A stretch of 64,000 nucleotides of DNA from Ewingella americana ATCC 33852 (GCF_000735345.1 NZ_JMPJ01000065.1:310001-374000), one strand, 5' to 3'; positions 21,283 to 32,797 are shown, numbered from the stretch's first letter. Notes: generated by a model from the sequence alone, not told the origin. A program made the numbers and translations.

Positions 21283-21936
21283 TTAGCTGGCTTTCTGCGT
21301 CTGCGACTGACGGTACGCCACTAAATCTTCAATGGTCAGTACCGGCATATTGTGTTTCTTGGCGAAGACAATCGCTTCTGGCGCGTGCGCCATGCTGCCA
21401 TCATCATTGGTCAGTTCGCACAGCACGCCGAATGGCTTCAGACCGGCCAGTTTGACCAAATCAATAGAAGCTTCAGTGTGGCCGCCGCGAGTCAGCACGC
21501 CACCCGCCTGCGCGCGCAGAGGGAAGATATGCCCCGGGCGGTTCAGGTCAGAAGGCTTAGCGCCCTCTTTGATAGCAGTGCGAATGGTGGTGATGCGGTC
21601 AGCGGCAGAAACACCGGTGGTGACGCCTTCGGCCGCTTCAATTGTCACGGTGAATGGCGTTTGGTACGCGCTGGAGTTGGTCTCAACCATCATTGGCAAA
21701 TCGAGCTTTTTGCGGCTCTCTTCGGTCATGGTGAGGCAGACAATTCCGCTGCCGTGGCGAATAGTCAGCGCCATCTGCTCAACGGTCATGTTTTCAGCTG
21801 CAAAAATTAAATCGCCTTCGTTTTCACGATCTTCGTCATCCAGCACCATCACACCACGGCCATTGCGCAGTGCTTCTAGAGCCTGCTCAACGCGCTGAGT
21901 CGGTGTACCAAATTCGGAAAGTAGGGTCTGATTCAT
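21283..21936 (-). CDS. ribB: 3,4-dihydroxy-2-butanone-4-phosphate synthase
   Basis: 217 residues from [13 protein letters not shown], exactly the E. coli RibB length; the longer frame to 22059 runs back into the leader. It makes the four-carbon unit of riboflavin from ribulose 5-phosphate. The metal-binding [12 protein letters not shown] motif near residue 30, the RHGSGIVC block and the [11 protein letters not shown] motif with the GGHTEA signature are intact. The leader contains an FMN riboswitch, so flavin represses the gene. Confidence 0.97.
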   Translation of the reverse strand: MNQTLLSEFGTPTQRVEQALEALRNGRGVMVLDDEDRENEGDLIFAAENMTVEQMALTIRHGSGIVCLTMTEESRKKLDLPMMVETNSSAYQTPFTVTIEAAEGVTTGVSAADRITTIRTAIKEGAKPSDLNRPGHIFPLRAQAGGVLTRGGHTEASIDLVKLAGLKPFGVLCELTNDDGSMAHAPEAIVFAKKHNMPVLTIEDLVAYRQSQTQKAS

Positions 21937-22083
21937 GGTAAAAATAACCTCATAAACTGTATGTAATATACATGGATTACCAGAATCAGGGCGTCTTGAG
22001 GAGTTCACTGTAGCCCAGCGATGCCGTGCAACAGTGTGAAAAAATAACGCAGCAGGCAATTTTTTGCCTGGCTTGAACCGTTA

Positions 22084-22253
22084 CTCTCTCCCATCCGGAC
22101 TATAACCGTCGGCTCCGGGATCTAACCGGATCTGCTGACCTCAAACTGCAAAGTTTGAGCGCTCGCGGGCTCCCACTATGGCAGAAATGCGTTCCGCCAA
22201 AGAAGATGTGGTTTACCGCCGGTGGGGACTTTCACCCCGCCCTGAGAATAAGC
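22084..22253 (-). ncRNA. FMN riboswitch (RFN element) upstream of ribB
   Basis: Read on the minus strand the element opens with TATTCTCAGGGCGGGG, then GTGAAAGTCCCCACCGGCGGT, and closes with GCCGACGGTTATAGTCCGGATGGGAGAG, the signature conserved blocks of the RFN aptamer. About 145 bases separate it from the ribB start. That expression platform includes a CAGGCAA/TTGCCTG hairpin (22053-22070) followed some eight bases later by T6. FMN binding is expected to reduce ribB expression. Confidence 0.95.
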
Positions 22254-22387
22254 AGTTCAACTATAACGCCAATAAAAGGTCTCGGCAACGTGTCGAATAG
22301 CCGAATAATGCCATCGCGAAGGTTTATAGAAAGGGTATCTAGGATTACACTAGGAGAAAGCTGCTAATTCGAGACAAGGGAAAAACC

Positions 22388-22654
22388 ATGATCGACCCGA
22401 AAAAAATTGAACAAATCGCTCGTCAGGTTCACGAGTCAATGCCGAAAGGTATCCGTGAGTTTGGTGAAGATGCAGAAAAGAAAATTCGCCAAGTATTGCA
22501 GGCGCAGTTTAGCCGCATGGATCTGGTCAATCGCGAAGAGTTCGACGTGCAGACTCAGGTTCTGCTGCGCACCCGCGAGAAGCTGGTTGCTCTGGAGCAG
22601 CGCCTGACCGAGTTGGAAGCGAAATTAGCGACCGAGCAGAAGCCAGAAGCCTAA
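22388..22654 (+). CDS. ubiK: Ubiquinone biosynthesis accessory factor UbiK
   Basis: 88 residues, formerly YqiC (BMFP family). N-terminal helix [20 protein letters not shown] and a C-terminal coiled coil (roughly residues 50-83, [20 protein letters not shown]), which trimerises and binds the UbiJ scaffold of the aerobic ubiquinone-synthesis complex. Divergent from ribB; monocistronic, followed by a terminator. Confidence 0.95.
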   Translation: MIDPKKIEQIARQVHESMPKGIREFGEDAEKKIRQVLQAQFSRMDLVNREEFDVQTQVLLRTREKLVALEQRLTELEAKLATEQKPEA

Positions 22655-22676
22655 TTCCCGGCGACCGGCCTTGCAT

Positions 22677-22707
22677 AAAAAAACCACGCTCATGAGCGTG
22701 GTTTTTT
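22677..22707. terminator. Bidirectional terminator between ubiK and hldE
   Basis: Palindromic stem with arms ACCACGCTC and GAGCGTGGT flanked by A-run and T-run, serving both convergent genes. Confidence 0.9.
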
Positions 22708-22735
22708 ATTATCTGTCGGCAGAGGTTAGCGACAG

Positions 22736-24163
22736 TCAGTCTTGGCTTTTAATCTGGTTGATGATGCCCGTGGTGGACAAGCCATCTTCGAAGTTCAACA
22801 CGCGAACTTCGCCGCCGTTAGCCCAAACTTCTTTGCTGCCCGCGATCTGCTCTGGCTTGTAATCGCCGCCTTTCACCAGCAGGTCTGGCAGAATTCCGGC
22901 GATCAGGCGCTGCGGCGTGTCTTCTTCGAAGGCCACCACCCAGTCAACCGCACCCAGCGCGCCAAGCACAATCATGCGATTTTGCAGAGCATTGACCGGG
23001 CGAGTTTCGCCTTTCAAACGCTTGGTAGAAGCATCGCTGTTCACCGCTACAATCAGACGATCGCCGAGCTTACGCGCATTGGCTAAGTAAGAAACGTGGC
23101 CCGCGTGCAAGATGTCGAAAATGCCGTTGGTCATCACCACTTTCTCGCCGCGCTGACGCGCCAGCGCTACGGCCTCTTTCAGCCCAGCTTCGGTCATCAC
23201 GCCAAAGCCCACTTCTGAACGCCCGCCAATCGCATCTTCCAACTCGACCGGAGAAACGGTTGAAGTCCCCAGCTTACCAACAACTACGCCTGCGGCGGCG
23301 TTAGCTAAGAAGCAGGACTCTTCCAGCGAGTTCCCGGCAGCCAAAGCGGCGGCCAGAACGCCGATCACCGTGTCACCGGCACCGGTCACGTCGTAGACTT
23401 CTTGAGCCTGAGTCGGCAGGTGCAGCGGCTCTTTGCCCGGTTGCAGCAGGGTCATGCCGTGCTCGGAGCGGGTTACCAGCAGGGCTGACAGCTCGAAGTC
23501 AGATACCAGCTTCATGCCGCGCTCGACGATTTCAGCTTCGTCTTTGCAGCGACCAACCACGGCTTCGAATTCAGACAGGTTAGGCGTCAGCAGGGTCGCG
23601 CCGCGATAACGCTCGAAATCCGATCCTTTTGGATCGATAAGCACCGGAACGCCGGCCTTCTTCGCCAACTGGATCATCGGCTGCACGTCTTTCAGTGCGC
23701 CTTTGGCGTAATCTGACAGCACCAGCGCGCCAGTTTTTGGCAGCGCTTGTTCGATCTTCTCCAGCATCGGATTGAGATCAACACCGTCAAAACCTTCTTC
23801 GAAATCGAGGCGGATAAGCTGCTGGTTGCGAGACAGCACTCGCAGTTTGGTGATCGTCGGGTGGGTTGCTAACGCCACGAAATCACAATGAACGTTAACA
23901 TTGTCCAAGTGCTGATTCAGAGCACGAGCAGCATCATCGATCCCCGTCAGACCTATCAAACGAGATCCCGCGCCGAGTGACGCAATGTTCATCGCCACGT
24001 TAGCAGCACCGCCAGGGCGCTCCTCGATGGTGGTGACTTTCACGACCGGCACCGGCGCTTCTGGTGAAATACGGTTAGTCGGACCATACCAATAGCGGTC
24101 CAACATGACGTCGCCCACGACCAGTACGCCGGCACGGTGAAAATCAGGTAAAGTCACTTTCAT
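22736..24163 (-). CDS. hldE: Bifunctional heptose-7-phosphate kinase / heptose-1-phosphate adenylyltransferase
   Basis: 475 residues from [24 protein letters not shown]; the eight residues before it are dropped. The N-terminal PfkB ribokinase-like domain (to about residue 320) shows the GGAANVAMN and [17 protein letters not shown] signatures and phosphorylates D-glycero-D-manno-heptose 7-phosphate. The C-terminal cytidylyltransferase-like domain contains [16 protein letters not shown] and the second half of its site; it adds AMP. Product is ADP-heptose precursor for LPS inner core, hence also of the innate-immune signal ADP-heptose. Follows glnE on the same strand after 96 bases. Confidence 0.97.
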   Translation of the reverse strand: MKVTLPDFHRAGVLVVGDVMLDRYWYGPTNRISPEAPVPVVKVTTIEERPGGAANVAMNIASLGAGSRLIGLTGIDDAARALNQHLDNVNVHCDFVALATHPTITKLRVLSRNQQLIRLDFEEGFDGVDLNPMLEKIEQALPKTGALVLSDYAKGALKDVQPMIQLAKKAGVPVLIDPKGSDFERYRGATLLTPNLSEFEAVVGRCKDEAEIVERGMKLVSDFELSALLVTRSEHGMTLLQPGKEPLHLPTQAQEVYDVTGAGDTVIGVLAAALAAGNSLEESCFLANAAAGVVVGKLGTSTVSPVELEDAIGGRSEVGFGVMTEAGLKEAVALARQRGEKVVMTNGIFDILHAGHVSYLANARKLGDRLIVAVNSDASTKRLKGETRPVNALQNRMIVLGALGAVDWVVAFEEDTPQRLIAGILPDLLVKGGDYKPEQIAGSKEVWANGGEVRVLNFEDGLSTTGIINQIKSQD

Positions 24164-24259
24164 CCCTTGCTCCAAAAACAGATACAACCTGACATAAAAA
24201 TAGTGCGCCGGATAATATCACAAGCGCTCATACCGCGAAAAAAAGCTTGGACGCGGCGA

Positions 24260-27097
24260 TTAACTGAGCCAGCCTTGCCAGCTCGCCAAAATTTGCTCGC
24301 GTTCAGTCGTAAAGCTATCGACAGCAACTTTGCCACTATGTTCCTGTAAAGCCAGATGATGGATTTCATCACGCAGCGTGACATAGGCGTGTTTTAGCCG
24401 CCGCGACTCATCCTCTGACATGATGTCGTATTGCGCCATCAGTTCGAAAATTCGCACGTTATCAGACCACTTGGTCAGGCCCGGCTCATCGTGGGCATAG
24501 CGCAGTACCAGATATTGTGCGATGAATTCAATGTCCGTGATACCACCCGGATCAGCTTTCAGGTCGAAGGTATTGCCTTTTTTGCTGCCAAGATGAGCAT
24601 GCATCTTCTCGCGCATCTCGCGCACTTCTTTGCGCAAGGTGTCGGCATCACGCTGGCGGCACAAAATCTCACGGCGCGTGGTATTAAACTGGCGTGTCAG
24701 CTGCGGGTCGCCGTAGACCACGCGGGCGCGAACCAGCGCCTGATGCTCCCAAGTCCAGGCTTCGTTTTGCTGATAATCAGCAAAGGCTTCAATGGTGCTG
24801 ACCAGCATTCCCGCCGCGCCGGATGGGCGCAGGCGTGCATCCACTTCATACAGAATGCCGGACGAAGTGCGGGTGCTGAACAGGTGCATAATGCGCTGGG
24901 CCAGCCGCAGGTAGAACTGGCGGCCGTCAATGCTGCGCTCGCCTTCGGTCATGACGTCCGGCGCGCAGTCGAGCAGGAAAACCAAATCCAGATCCGAGCT
25001 ATAACCCAGCTCCCAACCGCCCAGCTTGCCATAACCCACCACGGCAAAACCGCGCCCTTCGCGGCTACGCAGGTGCGAAGGTTCGCCATAGCGCGTCACC
25101 ATCTGCTCCCAAGCTTGCTGGATCACCGCTTCAAGAATGGCTTCGGCCAGATAGGTCAAATGGTCGCTAACCTTCATCACCGGCAGCGCGCCCGAGATAT
25201 CCCCGGCGGCGATGCGCAGGTGCTGGGCCTGCTTAAACTGGCGCAGTGCTTCCAGCTGCTGCTCTTCGTCATCGGCAGGCACGCGCAGCAGATATTGGCG
25301 CAGCTCGTCGCGATAAGCATCTGGCGCAATCGGCTGGTAAAGGGTGCGCGGGTCGAGCAGCTCGTCGAGCAAAATCGGGTGGCGAGCCAGCTGGTTGGCG
25401 ACCATCGGCGATGCCGCGCACAGGCGCACCAGCTGCTTTAGCGCGCCCGGATACTCCACCAGCAGTTCTATGTAAGTGGTTCGCGTGACGATATTGAGCA
25501 GCAGCAGGGTTAAGCGTTGCAGGGTAATATCGGCATTTTTGTAGCCACACACCTGCGCCAGCAGGTTCGGCATCAGCTGATCCAACTGGTCACGGCCGCG
25601 TGGCCCGATGGTGCGTTTATCCACGTCACGGCGGAATTCGGCGATTTGCCGCAGCAGCTGCCCTTGGGCTTCCGGCGCGAGTTGCGGCACCAAATGAGCG
25701 ATATCATCGTGCTCAAGCGCATCAATCCACAGGCTGCTGAACTCGGCGTGCTGCGGATCTTCGCCGATGTCCGGCGTGTCATCACCAATCAAATCATCAA
25801 ACACGGCGCGCACTGCCAGCATGTGGGCATTCAGGGCGTCGAGCAGCGTTGGCCAGTTAGGGAAGTCCATCCCCCATGCCAGACGCGCCTGATTGAGGTC
25901 GTCGGATGGCAGAGTTTGAGTCTGTTCGTCAGCAATCGCCTGCAACAGGTTTTCGAGGCGACGCAGGAACAGATAGCTTTCACGCAGCTGCGACACCTGC
26001 ACGGCGGGCAGCAGCTCCAGCTCTTGCACCGCCTGCAAGGTCGGCAATAGAGAGCGCTGCTGTAAAGAGGGCTCGCGGCCGCCGCGGATCAGCTGGAAAA
26101 CTTGCGCGATAAACTCGATTTCGCGAATGCCGCCCGCGCCCAGCTTGATGTTGTCCTTCAGGCCACGGCGACGCACTTCGCGGGCAATCATGCCTTTCAT
26201 ATTGCGCAGGGACTGAATCACGCTGAAGTCGATATAGCGGCGGAAAACGAACGGCATCAGCATCTTACGCAGTTCCTGACTGCTGCTGTCCTCGGCGCCG
26301 CCCATCAGTCGCGCTTTGACCATCGCGTAGCGTTCCCAGTCGCGCCCCTGCTCCTGATAATAGTCTTCCAACGCCGGGAAGCTCATCACCAGCGGGCCGC
26401 TGTCGCCAAACGGCCGCAGGCGCATATCCACGCGATAGACAAAACCATCAATGGTTGGCTGATCCAAGGCTTTAATCAGCCGCTGGCCGAGGCGGGTGAA
26501 GAACTGCGCGTTATCCAGCTCGCGGCGTCCGCCTTTGGTTTGACCATTCTCGGGGTAAGCAAAAATCAGGTCGATATCCGAGGAGAAGTTCAGCTCGCCG
26601 CCGCCCAGCTTGCCCATGCCGAGAATTAACAGCTTTTGCGGCACTCCTTCGGCATTCATCGGGGTTCCAAATTCGCGGCAGCAGGCGTCGTAGAGCCATT
26701 CGCGGGCGCTGACAATCAGGGTTTCCGCTAACTCGCTAAGCTGAAGCAGTGTCTCTTCGCACTGGCTGGTGAGCATGGCCTGTGACCACGCGATGCGAGT
26801 CAACATTCGCTTGCGGAACAGGCGCAGCGCTTTCATCAGCCCGGCTTCATCACTGACCTGCGCCAGCGCCTCGGCTAGCCAGCCGCGATAGCTTTGCCAC
26901 TCCTGCGCGTGCGGCGGATGTTGCACAATCTCATGCCACCAGTCTGGAAATGCCAGCAGGTTTTCACTGATAAAATCACTGCTCGCGGCCACCGCCAGCG
27001 TGCTTTCATCAAGCTCTGGTAAGGACGCGGCGTGCTCCTGACAACGAATAACGAAGTTGTCAGCCTGACTTTGCAAAACAGAAGGGAGTGGCAACAT
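24260..27097 (-). CDS. glnE: Glutamine synthetase adenylyltransferase / deadenylase
   Basis: 945 residues from the ATG at 27097; the TTG opening seven codons earlier overlaps a terminator T-run. It adds AMP to, and removes it from, glutamine synthetase in response to PII. Two nucleotidyltransferase domains carry the paired motifs [20 protein letters not shown] (N-terminal, deadenylation) and [20 protein letters not shown] (C-terminal, adenylylation), each with the DXD metal site, linked by helical regions. Lies between ygiF and hldE as in E. coli. Confidence 0.97.
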   Translation of the reverse strand: MLPLPSVLQSQADNFVIRCQEHAASLPELDESTLAVAASSDFISENLLAFPDWWHEIVQHPPHAQEWQSYRGWLAEALAQVSDEAGLMKALRLFRKRMLTRIAWSQAMLTSQCEETLLQLSELAETLIVSAREWLYDACCREFGTPMNAEGVPQKLLILGMGKLGGGELNFSSDIDLIFAYPENGQTKGGRRELDNAQFFTRLGQRLIKALDQPTIDGFVYRVDMRLRPFGDSGPLVMSFPALEDYYQEQGRDWERYAMVKARLMGGAEDSSSQELRKMLMPFVFRRYIDFSVIQSLRNMKGMIAREVRRRGLKDNIKLGAGGIREIEFIAQVFQLIRGGREPSLQQRSLLPTLQAVQELELLPAVQVSQLRESYLFLRRLENLLQAIADEQTQTLPSDDLNQARLAWGMDFPNWPTLLDALNAHMLAVRAVFDDLIGDDTPDIGEDPQHAEFSSLWIDALEHDDIAHLVPQLAPEAQGQLLRQIAEFRRDVDKRTIGPRGRDQLDQLMPNLLAQVCGYKNADITLQRLTLLLLNIVTRTTYIELLVEYPGALKQLVRLCAASPMVANQLARHPILLDELLDPRTLYQPIAPDAYRDELRQYLLRVPADDEEQQLEALRQFKQAQHLRIAAGDISGALPVMKVSDHLTYLAEAILEAVIQQAWEQMVTRYGEPSHLRSREGRGFAVVGYGKLGGWELGYSSDLDLVFLLDCAPDVMTEGERSIDGRQFYLRLAQRIMHLFSTRTSSGILYEVDARLRPSGAAGMLVSTIEAFADYQQNEAWTWEHQALVRARVVYGDPQLTRQFNTTRREILCRQRDADTLRKEVREMREKMHAHLGSKKGNTFDLKADPGGITDIEFIAQYLVLRYAHDEPGLTKWSDNVRIFELMAQYDIMSEDESRRLKHAYVTLRDEIHHLALQEHSGKVAVDSFTTEREQILASWQGWLS

Positions 27098-27116
27098 GAG
27101 ATCAGGTTCCTTTCGC

Positions 27117-27141
27117 AAAAAAGCCTGAGTCAGACTCAGGC
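27117..27141 (-). terminator. Intrinsic terminator between ygiF and glnE
   Basis: On the minus strand, stem GCCTGAGTC / GACTCAGGC with a one-base centre (27123-27141) is followed by six T (27122-27117). It lies 20 bases before the glnE ATG, so read-through from ygiF would be reduced. Confidence 0.8.
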
Positions 27142-27183
27142 CACTTGTTCAATTAAACTTCACCATAACCAAAACGCGGGTTC

Positions 27184-28491
27184 TTATTTGACTTTGCCGT
27201 TGAGCCAGAAGGCGTCCATCATCACGGCGTGCTGGCGGGCGGAATCTTCCCACGCATGCTGTTGCTGGATGATCGCCTGCTGCAATTCAAGCCAGCCATT
27301 GATGTATGGGCTGTACTCTTCGTGAGAGTAAGCGCCCGCTAACATATGGAAAGAGATAATCTGGCGTTTCAGGCGAGCCAGTTGGTCGCGGAAGCCATCT
27401 TCGTCCAGCGGCTGGCCGAATGCCTCTTTTAAATCTGCGGCGGTGCGGCCCAGCATGATATCTGCGAAACGTTTGAAGGAGCCATCGAGCTTTTTCTGTG
27501 CTTTCTCATCAATGAAAGGTTTCCACTGCTGAGTTGCCAACCATGAAGTAAGTGCTAACTTACATTTCAGATAGGCTGGGCTGTAACACACAGCCTGCGC
27601 GTCTGCGCCCTTCTGCTCTAGCGCGGGCAGTAAGTCAGTCAGCAAGGCACGCAGTTCAGTCGAGGCTTTACGTGGGATCAGGCCGCCGAACAGCACCAGC
27701 GTCTGGCGCACGGCTTCAACCGCTTGCAGCACGCTCAGGCGCACGGCCTTGTCACCGCGCACCCACAGCTCTTCGTGGTACTGCCACTGGTCCAGCGCGA
27801 GAGCCAAAATGCCCTCCATCGCCTGCTCTACCGTGGCTTTCGGCGCGGCTTTAAATACTGGCAGCGGGCGCGATTCGCGCACCGGATTGCCTTTCGCCAA
27901 GTGGTAACCCCGGGCAGCTTTACTCAACCCGCCCTGACGCAGGCCGCCGTTTTGACCAATCAACGCCGCGAGAGCCAGCAGGTCCGCGGTGTTGCCGCTT
28001 TTCAGCTCCAGCTCAATTTCAGCCAAAGGTTCGGACAGCTCGCCAGCCACCACTTCACCCTGATCCAGACCAAGCTCAATCTCGCTTTGCTGGTAAGTGA
28101 TCACCCACTTCTCACGCATGAAATTGGTGGAAAACAGCGGCAGCAGCGCCTTCTGCAGCGCGGCGACTTTGCAGCCTTCCGGCCAGATTTCTTTCGGGAA
28201 AGCGCTGAGTTTCAAGGTCGGCTTCTTCAGCTCAACATTGTATTCCGGGCGCTGATGCAAGCCCCCTACCACGCTACCGGCGGTTTTGATGGTCATCTCA
28301 TATTGGTCGTCAAAACCGCGAATACGCAGGCCCATATCGTGGCTGCGCATCCAGTTATCAGCGGTTTCGTAATAGATGTTGGTCAGCTTCTGTGGAGCAG
28401 AATGTTCGCTGGAAAATTGCGCCAATTGCTCCGGTAATTCGGCGATAGCCGCGGCAGTGGCGATAAACTTTAATTCTATTTCTACGGTCAT
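27184..28491 (-). CDS. ygiF: Inorganic triphosphatase YgiF (CYTH-CHAD)
   Basis: 435 residues from the ATG at 28491, the GTG four codons earlier being less likely. The N-terminal CYTH domain starts with the diagnostic EIELKF (EXEXK) and continues with MGLRIRG and the YHLAKGNP end; it hydrolyses tripolyphosphate. The C-terminal half is a CHAD helical domain with conserved histidine and lysine/arginine residues that bind polyphosphate (YHEELWVRGDKAVRLSV). A strong terminator separates it from glnE. Confidence 0.93.
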   Translation of the reverse strand: MTVEIELKFIATAAAIAELPEQLAQFSSEHSAPQKLTNIYYETADNWMRSHDMGLRIRGFDDQYEMTIKTAGSVVGGLHQRPEYNVELKKPTLKLSAFPKEIWPEGCKVAALQKALLPLFSTNFMREKWVITYQQSEIELGLDQGEVVAGELSEPLAEIELELKSGNTADLLALAALIGQNGGLRQGGLSKAARGYHLAKGNPVRESRPLPVFKAAPKATVEQAMEGILALALDQWQYHEELWVRGDKAVRLSVLQAVEAVRQTLVLFGGLIPRKASTELRALLTDLLPALEQKGADAQAVCYSPAYLKCKLALTSWLATQQWKPFIDEKAQKKLDGSFKRFADIMLGRTAADLKEAFGQPLDEDGFRDQLARLKRQIISFHMLAGAYSHEEYSPYINGWLELQQAIIQQQHAWEDSARQHAVMMDAFWLNGKVK

Positions 28492-28730
28492 AGTGATCTT
28501 CACACCGAGTTCTGGATGTCAAAAGGCTGTCATAAAGCCGACAAAAGGAGTTAGCGATAAGTCGCAATTCTAACACAGGGTCTGGCCGCAAGCCGCATGC
28601 AACGGGATAGTAAGATAGTTCCCATTCCTGTTTATACGTTGCGTAGTCAAACTGTTGCCCTTAGTATCAAACCCTCATAACGTCGGTTCCTACATCGCGT
28701 TCCATAAATTCACAAAGAAACGATGAAATA

Positions 28731-29351
28731 ATGCAGAAACTCCGCCTAATTGGTCTCGCTGTGCTTAGTTTAAGCATCACTTGGGGCGCTCACGCCGATG
28801 AAAAGCGCTACATTTCCGACGATCTGATCACTTATATCCACAGTGGTCCGGGTAATCAATATCGTATCGTTGGCACCCTGAATGCCGGTGATGAAGTCAC
28901 CCTGCGCAGCGTCAACGACAGCACTAAATACGGCGAAATCATTGACTCTAAAGGTAAAACCGCCTGGATCCCGCTGGACCAGTTGAGCAATGTGCCAAGC
29001 ATCCGCACCCGCGTTCCTGACTTGGAACAGCAGGTGAAAACGCTGACTGACAAGCTGACCAACATTGATTCCAGCTGGAACCAGCGCACGGCTGAAATGC
29101 AGCAGAAAGTCTCTTCGAGCGACGGCATCATCAATGGCCTGAAGAAAGAGAATCAGGACCTGAAAAATCAGCTGATTGTGGCGCAGAAGAAAGTGAGCGC
29201 AGTGAATGTTCAGCTTGACGACAAGCAGCGTACTATCATTTTACAATGGTTCATGTATGGCGGCGGCGTCGCCGGTGTTGGCCTGCTGTTGGGCTTAATC
29301 CTGCCGCATCTGGTGCCTCGCCGTAAGAAAAATGATCGCTGGATGAGCTGA
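28731..29351 (+). CDS. ygiM: SH3-domain membrane protein YgiM (TIGR04211 family)
   Basis: 206 residues. Cleavable signal peptide (about 22 residues, ending GAHA), a periplasmic bacterial SH3 domain (residues about 25-85, with [20 protein letters not shown]), a coiled coil (about 95-165), then one membrane helix (about 170-192) and a basic cytosolic tail [10 protein letters not shown]. Role unknown; SH3 domains of this type often bind cell-wall peptides. Nine bases before cca, so the two are co-transcribed. Confidence 0.9.
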   Translation: MQKLRLIGLAVLSLSITWGAHADEKRYISDDLITYIHSGPGNQYRIVGTLNAGDEVTLRSVNDSTKYGEIIDSKGKTAWIPLDQLSNVPSIRTRVPDLEQQVKTLTDKLTNIDSSWNQRTAEMQQKVSSSDGIINGLKKENQDLKNQLIVAQKKVSAVNVQLDDKQRTIILQWFMYGGGVAGVGLLLGLILPHLVPRRKKNDRWMS

Positions 29352-29359
29352 GTCACATA

Positions 29360-30595
29360 ATGGAAATCTATCTGGTCGGCGGCGCAGTCCGAGACAGTTT
29401 ATTAAATCTGCCGGTTACCGAGCACGACTGGGTAGTGGTTGGCGCCACGCCAGAATATATGCTTGCTGAAGGATATCAGCAGGTTGGCAAGGACTTCCCC
29501 GTGTTCTTGCATCCGGTGACTCACGACGAATATGCGCTAGCTCGTACTGAAAGAAAATCTGGCAGCGGCTACAACGGTTTTACCTGTTACGCCGCGCCGG
29601 ATGTCACCTTAGAGCAGGATTTGATGCGTCGCGACCTGACCATCAACGCCATCGCCAAGAGCGCCGAAGGTGAACTGTTCGACCCTTACCACGGCCAGCG
29701 CGATATCGAAAATCGCCTGCTGCGCCACGTTTCTGATGCCTTTGGTGAAGACCCGCTGCGCGTGCTGCGCGTGGCGAGATTTGCCGCGCGCTTCGCCCAT
29801 CTCGGTTTTAGCGTCGCGCCAGAAACTCAGCAACTCATGCAGCAAATGGCCAGTTCCGGCGAGCTTGAAGCCCTGACGGCCGAGCGCGTGTGGAAAGAGA
29901 CCGAAAAGGCGCTGCAAACGCAGGACCCGCAGGTCTTCTTCCAAGTGCTGCGTGACTGTGGCGCGCTGAAGGTGCTGTTCCCAGAGGTTGACGCGCTGTT
30001 TGGCGTGCCCGCGCCGGAGAAATGGCATCCAGAAATCGATACCGGCATTCACACCCTGATGACCCTGAAAATTGCCGCAGAGCTGACGCCGGATGTGGAT
30101 ATTCGCTTCTCCGCACTCTGCCATGACTTGGGTAAAGGGCTGACCAATCCGGAATATTGGCCGCATCACCACGGCCACGGCCCGGCGGGCGTCAAACTGG
30201 TGGAAAATGTCTGCCAGCGGCTAAGAGTGCCAACCCATATTCGCGATCTGGCGAAGCTGGTCGCGGAATTCCATGACCTGATCCACACGGTCAATAAACT
30301 GCGTCCGGAAACCCTTGTTAAGCTGTTCGACACTATTGATGTTTGGCGCAAGCCGCAGCGGCTCGAACAGATGATTTTCACCAGCGAGGCTGATGCTCGC
30401 GGGCGAACCGGCTTTGAGCAGAACCCTTATCCTCAGGGCGATTACCTGCGCGGGGCCTATGCTGCGGCGCTCACCGTGTCGATTAAAGACATTGTAGATT
30501 CAGGTTTGCAGGGGTTGGAAATCAAAGAAGAGCTGAAGAAACAGCGTATTCGCGCCATCGCCGACTGGAAAGCGCTGCAAGATCCTGCCGAATAA
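29360..30595 (+). CDS. cca: Multifunctional CCA tRNA nucleotidyltransferase with HD domain
   Basis: 411 residues. Adds or repairs the 3' CCA end of tRNAs. The class II nucleotidyltransferase head has GGAVRD at residue 7 onwards, the DXD pair and [10 protein letters not shown]. The HD phosphohydrolase domain (HDLGK with upstream histidine and AEFHDLIH) gives the 2',3'-cyclic phosphodiesterase, 2'-nucleotidase and phosphatase activities found in gammaproteobacterial Cca. Coupled to ygiM; shares a terminator with the convergent uppP. Confidence 0.97.
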   Translation: MEIYLVGGAVRDSLLNLPVTEHDWVVVGATPEYMLAEGYQQVGKDFPVFLHPVTHDEYALARTERKSGSGYNGFTCYAAPDVTLEQDLMRRDLTINAIAKSAEGELFDPYHGQRDIENRLLRHVSDAFGEDPLRVLRVARFAARFAHLGFSVAPETQQLMQQMASSGELEALTAERVWKETEKALQTQDPQVFFQVLRDCGALKVLFPEVDALFGVPAPEKWHPEIDTGIHTLMTLKIAAELTPDVDIRFSALCHDLGKGLTNPEYWPHHHGHGPAGVKLVENVCQRLRVPTHIRDLAKLVAEFHDLIHTVNKLRPETLVKLFDTIDVWRKPQRLEQMIFTSEADARGRTGFEQNPYPQGDYLRGAYAAALTVSIKDIVDSGLQGLEIKEELKKQRIRAIADWKALQDPAE

Positions 30596-30613
30596 CTTCC
30601 CGCGTTCAAACAT

Positions 30614-30652
30614 CAAACAGCAGGCGCAATGGCACCTGCTGTTTGCATTTTT
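30614..30652. terminator. Bidirectional terminator between cca and uppP
   Basis: Arms CAAACAGCAGG (30614-30624) and CCTGCTGTTTG (30635-30645) with a 10-base loop, then CATTTTT. Confidence 0.82.
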
Positions 30653-31478
30653 ACGCTATAAATATCGTGTAGGCGACGAAAGCCACCACAAAGCGGTAGA
30701 TGGCGAAAGGAATAAACGAGAAGCGTTTGATAACCGACAGGAAGGTTTTAATCGCGATTAGCGCCACCAAGAAGGCCACCACAAACCCGGTCGCGAACAT
30801 CGGCAAATCTGCCATGCTCAGGAAAGTGTAGCTCTTATAGAGGTCCAGTACGGTAGCGCCCAGCATCATCGGCACGGCCAGCAGGAAAGAGAATTCAGAG
30901 GCTGCGTACCGGCTCACTCCACTCAGCATGCCGCCACCAATGGTCGCCCCCGAGCGCGAGAACCCCGGCCACAGCGCTAAACACTGGCAGACACCAATCA
31001 TCAGCGCCTGACGGTAAGTCATATCATCCACGCCTTCGGCACGCGGCTTCTTCGGCTTGAGCAGCTCTGCGGCTATCAGCCACACACCACCAACCACCAA
31101 CGCATAAATGACGTTTTTCGGCTCAAACAGGGCTTTGATCTGCGAGTGGAAAATCAAGCCAATCACCGTGGCGGGCAGCATGCCCAGTATGATGTGGCCC
31201 AGATTCAGTCGCCCGGTACCCGTCCCTTCGTGAACCGGCGGCTTGCCAAAATGGATGCCAATCATGCCAAACAGTCGACGCCAGAACATCACCACCACCG
31301 CCATGATTGAACCCAGCTGGATAATGACTTCAAATGATTTTGCTGTATCGCCGGTAAAACCTAATAGGTTGCCGACGATGATCATATGTCCGGTTGAAGA
31401 GACCGGTAAAAATTCTGTTAACCCTTCGACAACACCCAAAATTGCTGCGACCAGCAATGAATGACTTTCAACGACCAT
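30651..31478 (-). CDS. uppP: Undecaprenyl-diphosphatase
   Basis: 275 residues, also called bacA. Polytopic inner-membrane enzyme that recycles the lipid carrier of peptidoglycan synthesis; overproduction gives bacitracin resistance. The two active-site stretches are [15 protein letters not shown] (residues 19-32) and [15 protein letters not shown], supplying the glutamates, serine and arginine of the periplasm-facing pocket. Followed on the same strand, in reverse order, by folB upstream. Confidence 0.97.
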   Translation of the reverse strand: MVVESHSLLVAAILGVVEGLTEFLPVSSTGHMIIVGNLLGFTGDTAKSFEVIIQLGSIMAVVVMFWRRLFGMIGIHFGKPPVHEGTGTGRLNLGHIILGMLPATVIGLIFHSQIKALFEPKNVIYALVVGGVWLIAAELLKPKKPRAEGVDDMTYRQALMIGVCQCLALWPGFSRSGATIGGGMLSGVSRYAASEFSFLLAVPMMLGATVLDLYKSYTFLSMADLPMFATGFVVAFLVALIAIKTFLSVIKRFSFIPFAIYRFVVAFVAYTIFIA

Positions 31479-31628
31479 TTAATATCCAACTTATTACAGA
31501 GGGTGGAATAGCGATATCGGAATAAATATCGCTGAAATAAGAATGCCTTTAAACGCCTTATTTCTAGCGCTTTTTTATGACAAAAATTCGCGCGATGAGT
31601 TGCAGGCGTTGATATTTAATTCGGAAAT

Positions 31629-31985
31629 TTAGCCACGCACGCCGCGTTCAATGATAACCCCGACGTTGGTGGCTTCTGCCACAGCGCCCGGCTTGCTTAG
31701 CTTGATGCGTACCCACGGCGAGTTGAAGCGAGATAATAATAGGCTGGCGACCTCTTCCGCGACGCGCTCGACCAGCGCGAAATTCTGCGTTGAGACGTGC
31801 TGAATGACCACTTCGCTGACATCGGCGTAGCTCAGGCAGTCATTAACATCGTCGCTGGCAGCGGCTTGGCGGTTGTCCCACGCCATTTCGATATCGAACA
31901 CTAGCTTCTGCTTTATGGTCTGTTCCCAGTCATAAGCGCCAATGGTGGTGATTACATTTAGTTGCTCAATAAATACGATATCCAT
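31629..31985 (-). CDS. folB: Dihydroneopterin aldolase
   Basis: 118 residues from the ATG at 31985 (the preceding GTG is not the usual start). Converts 7,8-dihydroneopterin to 6-hydroxymethyl-dihydropterin and glycolaldehyde in folate synthesis; homo-octamer in the cytosol. Marks are [20 protein letters not shown] with the active-site glutamate, [10 protein letters not shown] and the lysine in [12 protein letters not shown]. Divergent from plsY with about 107 bases between them. Confidence 0.96.
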   Translation of the reverse strand: MDIVFIEQLNVITTIGAYDWEQTIKQKLVFDIEMAWDNRQAAASDDVNDCLSYADVSEVVIQHVSTQNFALVERVAEEVASLLLSRFNSPWVRIKLSKPGAVAEATNVGVIIERGVRG

Positions 31986-32092
31986 CACGCGTTTCTCTGT
32001 TTTTGGGTCAGCCGGATACCACTTCCGGCGGAAAATGCGTATTATCCATGGATGTTGCGATTAAAACGACCCCTATTAGACGGAACTGCGTT

Positions 32093-32746
32093 ATGAGTGC
32101 TACCGCGCTTGGCATGATTATTTTCGCCTATCTCTGCGGCTCGATTTCCAGTGCAATTCTGGTCTGTCGGGTAGCGGGATTACCCGATCCACGCACACAG
32201 GGTTCCGGCAATCCGGGTGCCACTAACGTTCTGCGAATTGGTGGTCGCGCCGCCGCCGCGTCAGTGCTGATTTTCGATGTATTAAAAGGCATGCTGCCGG
32301 TCTGGCTGGCTTACCGTTTCGACGTCTCCCCGGTTTATCTTGGCCTTACCGCCATCGCCGCCTGCCTCGGCCACATCTACCCGGTGTTTTTCCGTTTCCA
32401 AGGTGGCAAAGGGGTCGCGACCGCCTTTGGTGCTATCGCGCCCATCGGCTTTGACCTGACGGGCTTGATGGCGGGCACTTGGCTGCTCACCGTGCTACTG
32501 AGCGGCTATTCGTCATTAGGCGCTATCGTCAGCGCGCTGATTGCTCCTTTCTATGTCTGGTGGTTCAAGCCCCAGTTCACCTTCCCGGTCGCCATGCTTT
32601 CGTGCCTGATTCTGTTGCGTCACCACGACAACATCCAACGCCTGTGGCGAGGGCAAGAGAGTAAAATCTGGGATAAGCTGAAGCAGAAACGCGCAGCTAA
32701 AAAAGCCGCGCAAGAAGCCGCCAAGCAAGCTGAAAAAGACCAATAA
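32093..32746 (+). CDS. plsY: Glycerol-3-phosphate acyltransferase (acyl-phosphate type)
   Basis: 217 residues from [21 protein letters not shown]; the upstream frame from 32003 is not used. Integral membrane enzyme that acylates glycerol-3-phosphate with acyl-phosphate, the first step of phospholipid synthesis (with PlsX). The three loop motifs are present: [12 protein letters not shown], the [21 protein letters not shown] nucleotide-like loop and [14 protein letters not shown]. The C-terminus is a lysine/alanine-rich cytosolic tail. Confidence 0.95.
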   Translation: MSATALGMIIFAYLCGSISSAILVCRVAGLPDPRTQGSGNPGATNVLRIGGRAAAASVLIFDVLKGMLPVWLAYRFDVSPVYLGLTAIAACLGHIYPVFFRFQGGKGVATAFGAIAPIGFDLTGLMAGTWLLTVLLSGYSSLGAIVSALIAPFYVWWFKPQFTFPVAMLSCLILLRHHDNIQRLWRGQESKIWDKLKQKRAAKKAAQEAAKQAEKDQ

Positions 32747-32763
32747 ACTCAGATTTCGGACAC

Positions 32764-32792
32764 AAAAAAACGACCTCAAGGGTCGTTTTTTT
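32764..32792 (+). terminator. plsY terminator
   Basis: Stem ACGACC / GGTCGT (32770-32775, 32781-32786) extended by A6/T6 pairs, loop TCAAG. Symmetric flanks allow use in both directions. Confidence 0.88.
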
Positions 32793-32797
32793 ATTGC

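Noticed and set aside
22053-22070. Hairpin in the ribB leader as a separate terminator
   Set aside because: The T-run is about eight bases away from the stem, so it is better treated as part of the FMN riboswitch expression platform.
24431-25441. 336-codon plus-strand frame opposite glnE
   Set aside because: Antisense shadow of a well-conserved gene, with no family match.
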